A program made the position numbers and the translations under genes. From contig DASWVB010000006.1 in the NCBI GenBank assembly GCA_036401375.1, forward strand, positions 1-47,710: a stretch of 47,710 bases of DNA, read 5' to 3'. The notes under the pieces are model-generated. The model was not told the DNA's origin. It saw only the letters and a program-made list of their open reading frames with translations, and ran no database searches. Shown here piece after piece: positions 7,431 to 17,322 of the stretch. The DNA is from DASWUZ01 sp036401375 (lineage in GTDB: Bacteria > Acidobacteriota > Terriglobia > Terriglobales > Acidobacteriaceae). How positions within the stretch are numbered: the stretch's first letter is position 1; every line of letters starts with the position of its first letter.

Positions 7431-9242
7431 ATGGCGGAAGTCGAATCGGGACAGATGAAGCCCACCCTGGGCCTCACAGGACTCACCAGCAACGCTATGG
7501 CATTGATCGCACCCGGTGCCTTCCTATGGCTCACCTTCTATGCTCAGGCGACCACTGGCGTAACTGCGCCGGCCATGTGGATGGGCATTCTTGTCGCTAC
7601 CCTGCTCTGTCTGGCAACCGCGGTCTGTTATGCCGAGATGGCCAAGCTCTTTCCCGGCACTGGAAGCTCCTACTACTTTGCCGAACAGGCCTTTCTCAAC
7701 CGTGAAAACGGCTGGCGCTACGCGCGGCTCTCCAAGTTCATCGTCGGCTGGGCCTCGCATCTTTACTACTGGATCTACCCTGGAGTCATGGTCGGCGTCA
7801 CCGGCATTGTGGCCGGCTACCTGGTCGGGACCATTTGGCCCAATGTCATGAATGCCTCCAATCCAGGCATCCTCTTCATGATGATCGTCGCGGTACTCTT
7901 CTCCTTCGCCGTGGCCTACATCGCTCACCGCGGGGTCAACAGCTCAACTTCCGTAAACCTCGCCATCAACATCATCCAGATCTGCGCCCTCCTGCTGTTC
8001 TCGGTGCTGGCTGTCAATTACCGCATGCACCACAAGCCCGGCTCCGAAGCCTGGCAGTTCGACCCCACCTCGGGCGAGGCGTACACCTATCAGTTCGCGA
8101 CCACCAGCAGTAAGGTCAATGGAGTCGCAACCGATACTGTCACGAGGGATGCCAACGGGGTGCCGCAGCCGAAGCTCGACGCAGCTGGAAAGCCGGTGCC
8201 TTTCACCATTGACTACCCCTATACCGACGCCAGCGGCGTATTCGTCAGCCACCCCAACGCGATGTCCGTCGTCAAACCACACAACTGGAACTGGGTCTTC
8301 ATCCAGGCCACTGTGGCCATTCTTATCCTCGTCGGCTTTGAGTCCGTCACCACCATGGGCGGCGAGGCCATAAACGCAAAGCGGGACGTTCCCATCGCCG
8401 TAATCACCTCGCTGCTCGTTCAAGGGGTGGTCTTCTACTTCTTCGAGTATTTCTGCGCTAACTACTTCCTCAATACGGGTTATAGCGCCCAGAATGCCGG
8501 AGGCTCCGCGGCCCCCATTGGAGACATGATGGTGGTTATCGGCGACGCGCTCTTCGGTGCCGGCCGCGGGCGCATCTTCATGCTTTGCGAGGCCTTCACG
8601 GTCGTACTGGCCCTGATCGGCACCACCCTTTCCTGCATGAACACGGCGGCACGCGTTACCTACGCTATGGGCAAGGACCGCGAACTGCACGGGCAGTTCG
8701 GTATCCTGCACAAGAAAAACCTCACCCCTCACCGCGCAATCTGGACCCTGGCCATCATCTCAGCGGTCATCGGGTGTGTGGCGATCAGCCTCTACTTCTG
8801 CGACGCGGGCGCGCCGACCGATGCCGCAATCCAGGCACTTCCGCATGGCATCTTTTCAAGCTTCGGCTATACCACCCATGACAAGATGGCCGCGCTGCCG
8901 AACACCATGATCACCGTCACGCTGGCATCGAACTTTGGCACGTTCCTGCTATACGGCATGAGCTGCCTGGTTTGCATGGTCGCTTACAAGGGGCGGCCCG
9001 ACTTCAAGCTGGTTCGTCATCTGCTTATTCCAATCTTTGGACTGCTGGCCAACCTCGCCTGCATGTCCTTTTATCTCATCGGGCCCTTCATGGGCTATGG
9101 CACGAAGATGGAGCCGCTCTCCGCGCTCGGGATAGCAGCTCTCTGGGCAATCATCGGAGGCATCTACTTCCTGTGGAACAGCAAAGCCTCAGGCAGAGGA
9201 GCTTTGATGGAGTCTCGCGTCGCAGCCACCATCCACCAGTAA
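7431..9242 (+). CDS. APC superfamily amino-acid/amine permease
   Basis: An inner-membrane secondary transporter of 603 residues with about 12 or more transmembrane helices. The first helix region (LTSNAMALIAPGAFLWLTFY) and the following CYAEMAKLFPGTGSSYYFAE match the APC pattern of an unwound TM1 and a conserved Glu/Gly-rich TM2 segment. The helix with LVGFESVTTMGGEAINAKRD is typical of TM6 in this superfamily. A hydrophilic loop of about 90 residues (roughly 200-290) is longer than usual and predicted outside. The substrate cannot be told from sequence. The gene stands alone, with a strong Shine-Dalgarno and a strong terminator, and diverges from the UspA-like gene. Confidence 0.88.
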   Translation: MAEVESGQMKPTLGLTGLTSNAMALIAPGAFLWLTFYAQATTGVTAPAMWMGILVATLLCLATAVCYAEMAKLFPGTGSSYYFAEQAFLNRENGWRYARLSKFIVGWASHLYYWIYPGVMVGVTGIVAGYLVGTIWPNVMNASNPGILFMMIVAVLFSFAVAYIAHRGVNSSTSVNLAINIIQICALLLFSVLAVNYRMHHKPGSEAWQFDPTSGEAYTYQFATTSSKVNGVATDTVTRDANGVPQPKLDAAGKPVPFTIDYPYTDASGVFVSHPNAMSVVKPHNWNWVFIQATVAILILVGFESVTTMGGEAINAKRDVPIAVITSLLVQGVVFYFFEYFCANYFLNTGYSAQNAGGSAAPIGDMMVVIGDALFGAGRGRIFMLCEAFTVVLALIGTTLSCMNTAARVTYAMGKDRELHGQFGILHKKNLTPHRAIWTLAIISAVIGCVAISLYFCDAGAPTDAAIQALPHGIFSSFGYTTHDKMAALPNTMITVTLASNFGTFLLYGMSCLVCMVAYKGRPDFKLVRHLLIPIFGLLANLACMSFYLIGPFMGYGTKMEPLSALGIAALWAIIGGIYFLWNSKASGRGALMESRVAATIHQ

Positions 9243-9268
9243 ACTGCCGGCTGCTGCCGCTTACCTGG

Positions 9269-9311
9269 ACAATCGCTGCCGTTCTCGACCGAGAACGGTA
9301 GCGATTGTTTT
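9269..9311 (+). terminator. Strong intrinsic terminator after the permease
   Basis: An 18-base-pair stem (9269-9286 with 9291-9308, one G-U pair), a 4-base loop and a TTTT run ending at 9311. It lies 27 bases after the permease stop and is the clearest terminator in the window. The region to 9505 holds no other convincing feature. Confidence 0.93.
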
Positions 9312-9505
9312 CTGGGCGCGCCCTCCTGGGTCCCGACCGCTTGCTTTAGAAGCGACAACAGCTGCGCGCTTCGGTTCCAACCCGGTTGCGGACCAGCGGC
9401 CGGCCTGGCAGACCAACTCTTTACTTCAAGATCCATACGATCGCTCCGCGGTTCTACCTGAATCCGCCAACCATGCGACGATGGAAGACCCTGGCAGGTA
9501 GCCTC

Positions 9506-10306
9506 ATGTTGGATGTGGAGTTTTCACAACTCAGCGATGCCGGTCACGTCCGCCTGGGCAACGAGGACTACATCGACTGCGTAGTTCCGGCCGATGCTGA
9601 AGAGGTGCGCTCCCACGGCTGGCTCTTTACCCTGGCAGACGGCGCAGGTGGTCATCAACAGGGTGAGGTCGCGTCGCGCACCGCGGTCGAGAGCATCCTT
9701 TCCGGCTTCCGAAACTCACCGAAGGCCGAACCGCACACAGCCCTGCTGCCGCAGTTGCTGCAGATTGCCAACGAAGACGTCTACGAGACGGGGCGTTCCG
9801 CCGGCCCACAGGGCTCTGGCATGGCCACGACCGTAGTTGCCTGTGCCCTGAGGTTTGCCAGCGCGGTCATCTCTCACGTCGGTGACTCGCGAGCTTACCT
9901 CATCCGCCGTCGTGTCGCCACTCTGCTCACCCGCGACCACACGCTGGTAGCCGAGCAGGTCCGCATGGGGCTGCTCAGGGCAGAGGAGGCAGCGACCTCC
10001 GCGAACCGCCACGTCCTCAGCCGCAGTCTGGGCGCCGGCATGTTTGTGTCCGTCGATACCCGTCTTGTCCAGGTTCAACCGGACGACATGCTGCTGCTAT
10101 GCTCTGACGGCCTGCACGGGGTGCTCCCGGCCGAGGAGATGGCTTATATAGCTAACACCAGCCCAACCCTCAACGAGGCTACTCGCAGGATGATCGAAGC
10201 CGCTAACCATGCTGGCGGCAACGACAACGCCAGCGTACAGCTCATCCGTGTGAAGGCAGTAGAACGGATGGGCATGTACCGCGGACGGCCCTATAAGCTT
10301 CGCTAG
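9506..10306 (+). CDS. PP2C-family Ser/Thr protein phosphatase
   Basis: A cytoplasmic, Mn/Mg-dependent phosphatase of about 266 residues. The start is set at ATG 9506 because GGCAGG lies seven bases upstream and homology begins directly after (SDAGHVRLGNEDYI); a longer frame runs to 9386. All PP2C metal and core motifs are present in order: GNED, LADGAGGHQQGEVAS, GSGMATTVVA, SHVGDSRAYLIRR, LTRDHTLVAEQ, LLLCSDGLHGVL and GGNDNASVQLI. The next gene, 66 bases downstream, is a Ser/Thr kinase, the classic bacterial pair in which the phosphatase reverses the kinase's phosphorylation. Confidence 0.93.
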   Translation: MLDVEFSQLSDAGHVRLGNEDYIDCVVPADAEEVRSHGWLFTLADGAGGHQQGEVASRTAVESILSGFRNSPKAEPHTALLPQLLQIANEDVYETGRSAGPQGSGMATTVVACALRFASAVISHVGDSRAYLIRRRVATLLTRDHTLVAEQVRMGLLRAEEAATSANRHVLSRSLGAGMFVSVDTRLVQVQPDDMLLLCSDGLHGVLPAEEMAYIANTSPTLNEATRRMIEAANHAGGNDNASVQLIRVKAVERMGMYRGRPYKLR

Positions 10307-10372
10307 ACGAGTAACGCCGCCCCGGATCGCCGAACTCGATAGTATGGATCAGTAAGAGAACGTAGAAAACTC

Positions 10373-11407
10373 ATGACGCCACTAGCACCCGGAGAAACAC
10401 TCGACCACTATCGTCTGGACAGCCTCGTTGCGCGCAGCGGCATGGCAACTATCTATCGAGCCACCGATCTGAACGGGACCGAGTCCGTCGCCGCGGCACG
10501 CCAGCCCGTAGAGGGCGCTGTCGCCGCGGCTACTTCGGCGGGCAGCCCCTGGGTCGCAATCAAGGTTCCTCACATGGAGGTTGAGAGCGACCCTGCACTC
10601 TTTGAGCGCTTCAAGCGCGAGGAGCTGATCGGCGTCACCATGGACCATCCCGGTGTGGTCAAGGTGCTGAAGAACGAAGGCCGCAGCCGCGTCTACATGG
10701 TGATGGAGTGGGTTGACGGCACTCTGCTGCGCGACATGCTCAAGTCCGGCCAGCGCATCGACCCAGAGCGCGCCGTGCGCATCACCATCAACATCTGCGA
10801 CGCCCTCGAATATATACACACGCACGGCGTCGTCCACCGCGACCTGAAGCCGGAGAACATCATGGTTGATGCCAACGACGGCATCAAGCTGATCGACTTT
10901 GGCATTGCGGCCAACGCCGGATCACGCCGCCTGACATTTGCTGCCTTCTCACCCGCGATGGGAACGCCGGACTACATCGCGCCCGAACAGGTCAGGGGCA
11001 AGCGCGGCGATGCACGCACGGATATCTACGCCACCGGCGTTATGCTCTATGAGATGCTGACGGGCAAAGTGCCATTTGAGGGTCCCAACCCCCTTGCGGT
11101 CATGAACGATCGTCTGCTCAACGACCCAACGGCTCCACGCGAGATTGACCCCTCGATCTCGCCGCAGTTACAGGAGATCGTCTTTCGCGCCCTGGAACGG
11201 GAGCCGACCAACCGCTATCACACTGCGCGTGAGATGGGCTATGACCTGCGGCACCAGGATCAGGTCGGAGTGACCGTTCGTGCCGTAACACCCAAGGGGC
11301 AGAAGCGCCGCACCGTCATGCGCGGTCGCATCATCGTTTACTGCTGCATCGCGCTGATTCCCTTCCTCGTCTTTGCCCTGCTGCTTTTTACGGCGAAGCA
11401 CAAATAA
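10373..11407 (+). CDS. Hanks-type Ser/Thr protein kinase with C-terminal membrane anchor
   Basis: A 344-residue kinase with its catalytic domain in the cytoplasm and one transmembrane helix at about residues 319-339 (VYCCIALIPFLVFALLLF), leaving only a few basic residues outside. Conserved residues: K64 in VAIK, the catalytic loop HRDLKPEN at 155-162 (D157), D175 of DFG, and GTPDYIAPEQ in the activation segment. The glycine-rich loop is reduced to ARSGMATIY instead of GxGxxG. An Ala-rich insertion of about 25 residues separates strands 2 and 3. There is no external sensor domain (PASTA or other). The preceding PP2C gene is the likely antagonist. Confidence 0.93.
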   Translation: MTPLAPGETLDHYRLDSLVARSGMATIYRATDLNGTESVAAARQPVEGAVAAATSAGSPWVAIKVPHMEVESDPALFERFKREELIGVTMDHPGVVKVLKNEGRSRVYMVMEWVDGTLLRDMLKSGQRIDPERAVRITINICDALEYIHTHGVVHRDLKPENIMVDANDGIKLIDFGIAANAGSRRLTFAAFSPAMGTPDYIAPEQVRGKRGDARTDIYATGVMLYEMLTGKVPFEGPNPLAVMNDRLLNDPTAPREIDPSISPQLQEIVFRALEREPTNRYHTAREMGYDLRHQDQVGVTVRAVTPKGQKRRTVMRGRIIVYCCIALIPFLVFALLLFTAKHK

Positions 11408-11515
11408 TCTCGCCCGGACGATATCGACCACGCACGCGAGTGACCCAACTCTGCAGTAGCTATCAGTGCGAGAGCTTAACCCGGCTCAGCCCGCAGATGG
11501 CGAATGTCAATCGAG

Positions 11516-14500
11516 CTAGTAAATGATCTTCAGACCGAACTGAACGATCCGCGGTTCGAACGTACTTGTGATAGTGCCGCCGCTGGTCGGATTCTTCGTA
11601 GAACTTGCAGTACTCAGCGTACCTCCCAATCCACTTGAAGGGAGGTACAGATTTGTGTGGTTGAAGAGGTTGTAGAACTCAGACCGGAACTCCACCTTGA
11701 GTCCCTCGACCGGGGTGCTGAACTTCTTGTTGAGATCCATATCCGCTTCGTAAAAGGCTGGCGTGCGGCCGGGATTACGGGGCGAGTTCCCGAAGGGACT
11801 CAGCAGAGCCCCGCTCGCAGTTCTCGTGGCCGGCAGAGTGAGGGCCGCATAGTTCACATACTGTATGTAGCCTGTGTTCGGCAGCTTCGCTTTCTTGATC
11901 AATGGTTGACCATGCACCAGGTTAGGCCGATACTCGTTAGCTCCGCGGTAGGTCGCCGAAATCTGCGGCGATACCGCGGTTGCAGAGTTGGGAGTGTAAG
12001 TCAGATTGAACGGAGTGCCCGCCTGCGCCGTGTTAATGACGCTGATCTGCCAGCCCCCGAGCGCACCATCCACCAGCCCATTCGCTCCTGACATGAAGCG
12101 ACGACCACGCCCGAAGGGCAATTCGTAGACGAGGCTGGTTACGTTTGCAAGCGGCAGGTTGTAGTCCGACTGTGAATAATCTGCACGAAGATTGTTAGCG
12201 TCCTGCGGGGAGGGCGTGTTCGCTTCGAGGGATGCGCTTGCATTATCCAGCGACTGCTCCCAGGTGAACGAGTTCAGTAGCGTCAGACCCCCCACCATGC
12301 GCTGTTCATAGCGAACCTGCAGTGAGTTGTAATGCGAGTAGAACTCGTTGATAGCCGCCGTGATGTCCGAAGGCCAGGCATTGGGCCGGGCAAAACCCAA
12401 TGAAGGGTTCTTCTGGTTAGCATTCAAAAAGCCCTGCAGCTTGACCCCATGGTTGCCGACATAGGCGATATCCAGAATAGTATTCTTTGCCAGTTGTTGT
12501 TGCAGACTTAGGAAGTAGCTCTCGACATAGCTGTCCTTCGTGTTCCTCGGCACGTAGGTGATGTTGTCTGTAGCAGGGTTGAAGGTAGTCGCGAGTCCCG
12601 CCGGGAAGCCCTGGTCCTCCGTGACGTAGCATGCGCCCACCTGGGCAACAGTAGGGGTTCCGACACAATGGTTCGTGGTTGAGGGTGGCAGAGTAGCCTG
12701 ATTAACGGCCACGAACAGCGCCTGCGGCGCATTGATCGCCAGGATGTCGCCGGAACCCGCCCGCGTGTAATGTACATAGCTCATCCCGAATCCACCCCGC
12801 AACACCGTCCTGCCATTGGCCGCATAGGCAAAGCCCAGGCGAGGAGCATAGTCACCTAGATCGGGGTTTACCAGCGTCTTTCCGTAGACGCCACCGCCAC
12901 TGTACGGAGTAACTCCCGGTTGAGCCACAGCACCCGGAGCCAGGGTCAACACGGTCTGCGTAGCAGGGTCGAAGTTAGATATGTAATGATGCTGCTCCGA
13001 ATATGGGGAGCCGTACTCCCAACGGAGTCCAAGATTCAGCGTCAGCTTCGGACTTACCTTCCAATCGTCCTGCGCGTATAAACTGTGCATAGTCTGGCGC
13101 AGATGTACGGGGAAGTAATTGGCAAGAGAGTATGCGCTGGTAGTTCCAAATAAGAAGTCTGCCCAATAAGTATCAGAGACGGTTGATCCGGATGCACTGT
13201 ATCCGCCTCCGTAGGTGAACGAGCCATAGAGAGGATTATTATCGTTGACTGCCATCCAGATGTGCTCATACTCATAGCCGAACTTCAGCGAGTGATTGCC
13301 CTTGATCCAGGTGTAGTTGATCTTTGGGTCGAGTAAGGCGGGGTCCTGCCACTGCGGGTTTGTGCTCTGCCGGCCGAAGCCGGTGAATCCGGAGATGCCG
13401 ATAGAGGGCAGGCCGCCCTCAACTATAGGGTTGCTCGGCAAACCTGGAATGCTGATTGCATTGTCTCCAATCGAGAAGGTGTACTTCCCTGCCTTGGTAC
13501 GCGAGACGCCAACACGCGCATCCAGCACCTTGTTCGCGCCGAAAAGATGCGTGTAGCCCAGGGCAACCTGCTGATCGAGGATTCTGATCCTGCCGTTCGT
13601 CTGACCATCCAGAGGTAGAGGAATCGTGGGATGATTGGCGCCATTCTCCTTGCGGTCGCTTACCCGTAAAAACCAGGAGCTGTCAGCACTCTGTTGATAA
13701 TCGAATCGTACGTCACCCTTGTCGGAGTTGTCGGTGAAAGGCGCTTCCACTGCATAGTCGTTTGAAGCCAGACCGGTGCTCGGCGACCCGCTCACCGGCA
13801 GCCCGGGTATTTGTTTGAAAAAGCTGAGTATCTTTTGCGAAACAGGATTGATTGCTCCGGCAGGAATGGGAGTGTTAGCCGGATATATCGTGCCGGTCAT
13901 TGGGTCCTTCACCGGAACCACGAGAATCCCGTTGATTTCGTTCTGGGTTGGCAGGGTGAGCACGCTGAGCGGCTTCAGCACCTGTCTGAAGCCCTCATAA
14001 TCAACAAAAAAGAAGAGCTTATCCTGCTTGATGGGTCCGCCAAAGTCTACGCCGAACTGATTCCGGTTGAACGTAGACTTCTGGAAGGGGATAGTCGCAC
14101 CCGTATTGCTGACCGTGGTCGGCTTGAAGTAACCGGCTGCATTCAAAGCCGTATTGCGGATAAATTCGTAGATCGTACCGTGAAATCGGTTGGTACCAGT
14201 CGCTGAGGCGACATTAATCGTCGCCCCCGAGGACCGCCCGTATTCGGCGCTCTCATTGTTTGTGACCACGCTGAACTCCGCGACCGAATCCGGCGGAACC
14301 GCGATGATCTGGTTGTCAAAGCCCTGGTTGCTCTCCCCGTCCGCGTTATTATCCATCCCGTCCAGCAGGAAATTGTTGAACATGCTGCGCTGTCCGTTGA
14401 CGTTGTAGGCGCCCGCGCGCACCAGGCTGCTTATGGAACTGGTCGTCGCCGCAGTAGGGGCCTGACGCACTCCGGTGACCAGACCGAGCAGATCGGAGTA

Positions 14501-14971
14501 GTTGCGGCTTACCAGTGGAAGCGCCTCGGATTGGTACATCGTGATGGTTTGATCCCGCTGGCTCGTGTCCGTCTCCGGCTGCAGGGCAACACCGCTCACC
14601 TCTACGGTCGACTGGGTCTTGCCTACCGTAAGCGTCAGGTCGATCCGCTGGCGCGCCCCTACCGAGACTGTGATGTTTTCTGCGACGGCATCGGAAAAGC
14701 CCGGCGCACTCGCTGCAATGGTGTATGCACCTACACGCAGCGACGGCGCCTCATAGTCTCCCGTGCCGCTGGTATTTGTAAGGGTGCTGATAGCGGTTGC
14801 AGTGTTAGTGATCTTTACGACGGCCCCAGCGACGGGGGCACCACTCGCATCCCGAATCGTTCCAACCAGGCTGCCATCCTCGTACTGAGCTCGCAGCTGA
14901 ACTGGCAGCAGAAGAAGGAGAGAGAGAAACAGGAATATCCCAGGGTGAAAGCGCGACAACACCTTAGCCAT
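11516..14971 (-). CDS. TonB-dependent receptor, Oar-like, with carboxypeptidase-regulatory domain
   Basis: An outer-membrane beta-barrel of about 1151 residues. The start ATG 14971 is chosen because a signal peptide follows at once (IFLFLSLLLLLPVQLRAQYE); an upstream frame extends to 15046. The mature N-terminus is a CarboxypepD-regulatory-like Ig fold (GTIRDASGAPVAGAVVKI), followed by a plug domain (RSMFNNFLLDGMDNNADGES) and a long barrel with repeated aromatic-ended strands. It ends in the signature VQFGLKIIY, with the terminal aromatic residue expected by the BAM machinery. Such proteins are abundant in Acidobacteriota and linked to uptake of large substrates, but the ligand is unknown. 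The gene stands alone. Confidence 0.93.
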   Translation of the reverse strand: MAKVLSRFHPGIFLFLSLLLLLPVQLRAQYEDGSLVGTIRDASGAPVAGAVVKITNTATAISTLTNTSGTGDYEAPSLRVGAYTIAASAPGFSDAVAENITVSVGARQRIDLTLTVGKTQSTVEVSGVALQPETDTSQRDQTITMYQSEALPLVSRNYSDLLGLVTGVRQAPTAATTSSISSLVRAGAYNVNGQRSMFNNFLLDGMDNNADGESNQGFDNQIIAVPPDSVAEFSVVTNNESAEYGRSSGATINVASATGTNRFHGTIYEFIRNTALNAAGYFKPTTVSNTGATIPFQKSTFNRNQFGVDFGGPIKQDKLFFFVDYEGFRQVLKPLSVLTLPTQNEINGILVVPVKDPMTGTIYPANTPIPAGAINPVSQKILSFFKQIPGLPVSGSPSTGLASNDYAVEAPFTDNSDKGDVRFDYQQSADSSWFLRVSDRKENGANHPTIPLPLDGQTNGRIRILDQQVALGYTHLFGANKVLDARVGVSRTKAGKYTFSIGDNAISIPGLPSNPIVEGGLPSIGISGFTGFGRQSTNPQWQDPALLDPKINYTWIKGNHSLKFGYEYEHIWMAVNDNNPLYGSFTYGGGYSASGSTVSDTYWADFLFGTTSAYSLANYFPVHLRQTMHSLYAQDDWKVSPKLTLNLGLRWEYGSPYSEQHHYISNFDPATQTVLTLAPGAVAQPGVTPYSGGGVYGKTLVNPDLGDYAPRLGFAYAANGRTVLRGGFGMSYVHYTRAGSGDILAINAPQALFVAVNQATLPPSTTNHCVGTPTVAQVGACYVTEDQGFPAGLATTFNPATDNITYVPRNTKDSYVESYFLSLQQQLAKNTILDIAYVGNHGVKLQGFLNANQKNPSLGFARPNAWPSDITAAINEFYSHYNSLQVRYEQRMVGGLTLLNSFTWEQSLDNASASLEANTPSPQDANNLRADYSQSDYNLPLANVTSLVYELPFGRGRRFMSGANGLVDGALGGWQISVINTAQAGTPFNLTYTPNSATAVSPQISATYRGANEYRPNLVHGQPLIKKAKLPNTGYIQYVNYAALTLPATRTASGALLSPFGNSPRNPGRTPAFYEADMDLNKKFSTPVEGLKVEFRSEFYNLFNHTNLYLPSSGLGGTLSTASSTKNPTSGGTITSTFEPRIVQFGLKIIY

Positions 14972-15264
14972 ACTGGGACGATAGGGTGCCAAGTGTAACA
15001 AGGCGGTGAATGCCCGGTGAAGCAGTCGTGAAAAGGAACTCAGCAACTCGCTCGGGAGTATGTCAGGTGCTTACCACGGCAGCACCTTCAGACTCAGCTC
15101 CCGCACGCCGCCCATCGCGTAGAAAGGTGACCCTGTTCACGGCTGGAGGACTGCAAAACGCCTGGATGGATCCGTACCTGCCGATCAGGGGATGCGCAGC
15201 TCCAGTACAACTCGTCCTGACCACAGAGGGGAGACGTGATGTCTTATGAGTTGCTCGGGCGCGT

Positions 15265-17322
15265 CTATGAGTTGGTCAGCGGAATAGCGCCGGACAACCG
15301 GAGCTCTCTGGCAGTTGCACTACGCGCCTGCTTGAACTCGTAGAGGGAGCGGTCCGCTAATGCTATTAACGAAGCTGCTGTAGTTCCACGTCTAGGAACG
15401 ATGCTGGCCGAGCCGATGCTCACCGAAAGACGACGATCGAGTTGCGAACCCAGGTGGGTCACGGGAATCCCGCGCACCGACATGCGCAGCCGCTCAACGC
15501 AGACAGCTGCTCCCTGCTCGTCGCAGCAAGGCATGATGACGGCGAATTCATCTCCTCCATAGCGGGCAAGCAGATCGGAAGTGCGTAGCGAGGCGGAAGC
15601 CAGCGCTTCGGCTACCCGCGCGATGCACTCGTCCCCAAATTGGTGCCCATAGGTGTCGTTCAGCACCTTGAAGGAGTCGATGTCTATCATCAAAAGCGAA
15701 ATTGAGCTGCCTGATTCAATAGCCTTATCCAGTTCGAGCTGGATCACATGATCAAACTTGCGGCGGTTGGCGACACCCGTCAGCTGGTCCTGGAAGGAGA
15801 GACCCTCCAGGGTGACATTCTGTCTCTGGATGAGGCGGGTCTGCACGGTGATGCGATGACGCAGCGTCACTACCCAGCTTAGGACGCAGAGCGTTGCCAC
15901 CAGCAACAACGCCAGGATGGGGAGCAGATGAACCGCTGTCCACCACGATGCCTTGTGGACGATCACAAGGTCCTTGCCCGAACGCAGGAGGATCCGGAAC
16001 GAGACCGGTATGGGAAAGCCATTGCCGATTGCGCCTGCGATCTCGGCCTGCACCGAACAGACTCCGGTGACGCGCACCGTGCTGCCCTCCTGCCACTCCG
16101 GCAGATCGCGCGACGACCAGGGCGAAGCAAGCACGACCGGAAAGATGAACTTGCCGGACGAGAGTACGACCGTCGGCTCGTTCGCTCCCCTGTCCACCCC
16201 TATCACCTTGCCTTCAATCTGCACCAGTTCCGCGTCGTAGTCGCCATTCAGAGCCTGCTTCGCGGTTACCGGCGTTGCGTTTACAGACTGCCGGGTTCCG
16301 GTCGACCTGTAGCTGGCATCGGTAAACGTGGGCGTCACGCCGCCCACCGCCGGAAAACCGACCACATCGACCACCTCTCCTTCCGCCACCGGTTGCGTCT
16401 GGCGGGTCTGAAGACACAGCCCTTCGCTACCATTCTGAATGCACAACGACCTTCCAGGCAGGCGCGCTGTCACTGGACCGCGCACATGCACCCGGTGGCG
16501 GACTCCAGCTTCCGCCGTGTAGCCGAGGAGGCTTTCGATCGGTAACACCGGAAGGGCGAAGGGATCGGGAACACCGGGCTCTACAACGCTGAGCACGGCG
16601 AGGCCGGGAAAGAGCAGATGCACTCCCGTCAACTGCAACTTGCGATTGTATAGAGGGCCCACGTCGGCGTGGAGTCTCACATACGAATCGATGAGACGGG
16701 AGTAGTCAGCCCCCGGCTCACGGATAGTCGTCGCCCTGATGATTCCATCGACCATCGCGATATGCAGTGCGACATTCTTGCCGACCATGTCAACGGAATG
16801 CACGACACCCTCTACCTCCACCCATTGCCCGTCAAATCTTCCGTCCAGCAGTTCGCTCATGCTGACCTTCGGCGCCGCTAAAGGTAGAGGTGCCGCGCCG
16901 ATTAACCGGACCCTGGCCGCGCCCACAATCGGGCCGTAATCCCCTGCAGCGGTTACCCCCGTTATGTCGATATATGAGCCGGAGTGGATCTCGAAGTGGG
17001 GCTCGGAAGACACCCCGACGAAAACACCGCCCGTCACGTCATGCACAAAGATTCCCGGACGCTTGGCGTTAACAAACGGGTCATAGTACGTCACGACCGC
17101 CCTGAGGTGAACAGGGTGCCCACGCCGGGCTTCTTCCAATGACAGGTCGTGGGCCTGCCTTGCTGTCACAAAGGTCTCAAGCGGACTCCCGGAGACACGC
17201 TCACCTGATGCAACAGTGGCTGACCCAAGCAGCGCTATCGAGACGATGCGCACCAGCTTGGACCACTCGCAGCCGATAGATCGAGAAGCTCTCACTAGAC
17301 CGCCCCCGAGCCGCCACAACAT
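15265..17322 (-). CDS. Diguanylate cyclase with periplasmic OB-fold-like sensor region
   Basis: A 685-residue membrane sensor that makes c-di-GMP. An N-terminal signal-like helix precedes about 420 residues of repeated beta-rich modules (HLRAVVTYYDP, VEVEGVVHSVD, VQIEGKVIGVD, VRVTGVCSVQ) that look like OB-fold units. A single transmembrane helix (about 460-484), a short coiled linker and a GGDEF domain follow. The active site GGDEF is at residues 589-593, so it should be catalytic. The inhibitory RxxD site (RTSD, 580-583) is five residues upstream, so product inhibition is expected. It is divergent from the ABC-F gene. No effector gene for c-di-GMP was recognised nearby. Confidence 0.92.
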   Translation of the reverse strand: MLWRLGGGLVRASRSIGCEWSKLVRIVSIALLGSATVASGERVSGSPLETFVTARQAHDLSLEEARRGHPVHLRAVVTYYDPFVNAKRPGIFVHDVTGGVFVGVSSEPHFEIHSGSYIDITGVTAAGDYGPIVGAARVRLIGAAPLPLAAPKVSMSELLDGRFDGQWVEVEGVVHSVDMVGKNVALHIAMVDGIIRATTIREPGADYSRLIDSYVRLHADVGPLYNRKLQLTGVHLLFPGLAVLSVVEPGVPDPFALPVLPIESLLGYTAEAGVRHRVHVRGPVTARLPGRSLCIQNGSEGLCLQTRQTQPVAEGEVVDVVGFPAVGGVTPTFTDASYRSTGTRQSVNATPVTAKQALNGDYDAELVQIEGKVIGVDRGANEPTVVLSSGKFIFPVVLASPWSSRDLPEWQEGSTVRVTGVCSVQAEIAGAIGNGFPIPVSFRILLRSGKDLVIVHKASWWTAVHLLPILALLLVATLCVLSWVVTLRHRITVQTRLIQRQNVTLEGLSFQDQLTGVANRRKFDHVIQLELDKAIESGSSISLLMIDIDSFKVLNDTYGHQFGDECIARVAEALASASLRTSDLLARYGGDEFAVIMPCCDEQGAAVCVERLRMSVRGIPVTHLGSQLDRRLSVSIGSASIVPRRGTTAASLIALADRSLYEFKQARSATARELRLSGAIPLTNS

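Noticed and set aside
15010..15249. 80-codon plus-strand frame between TonB receptor and GGDEF gene
   Set aside because: It has no ribosome binding site or features; this is the promoter region of the receptor gene.
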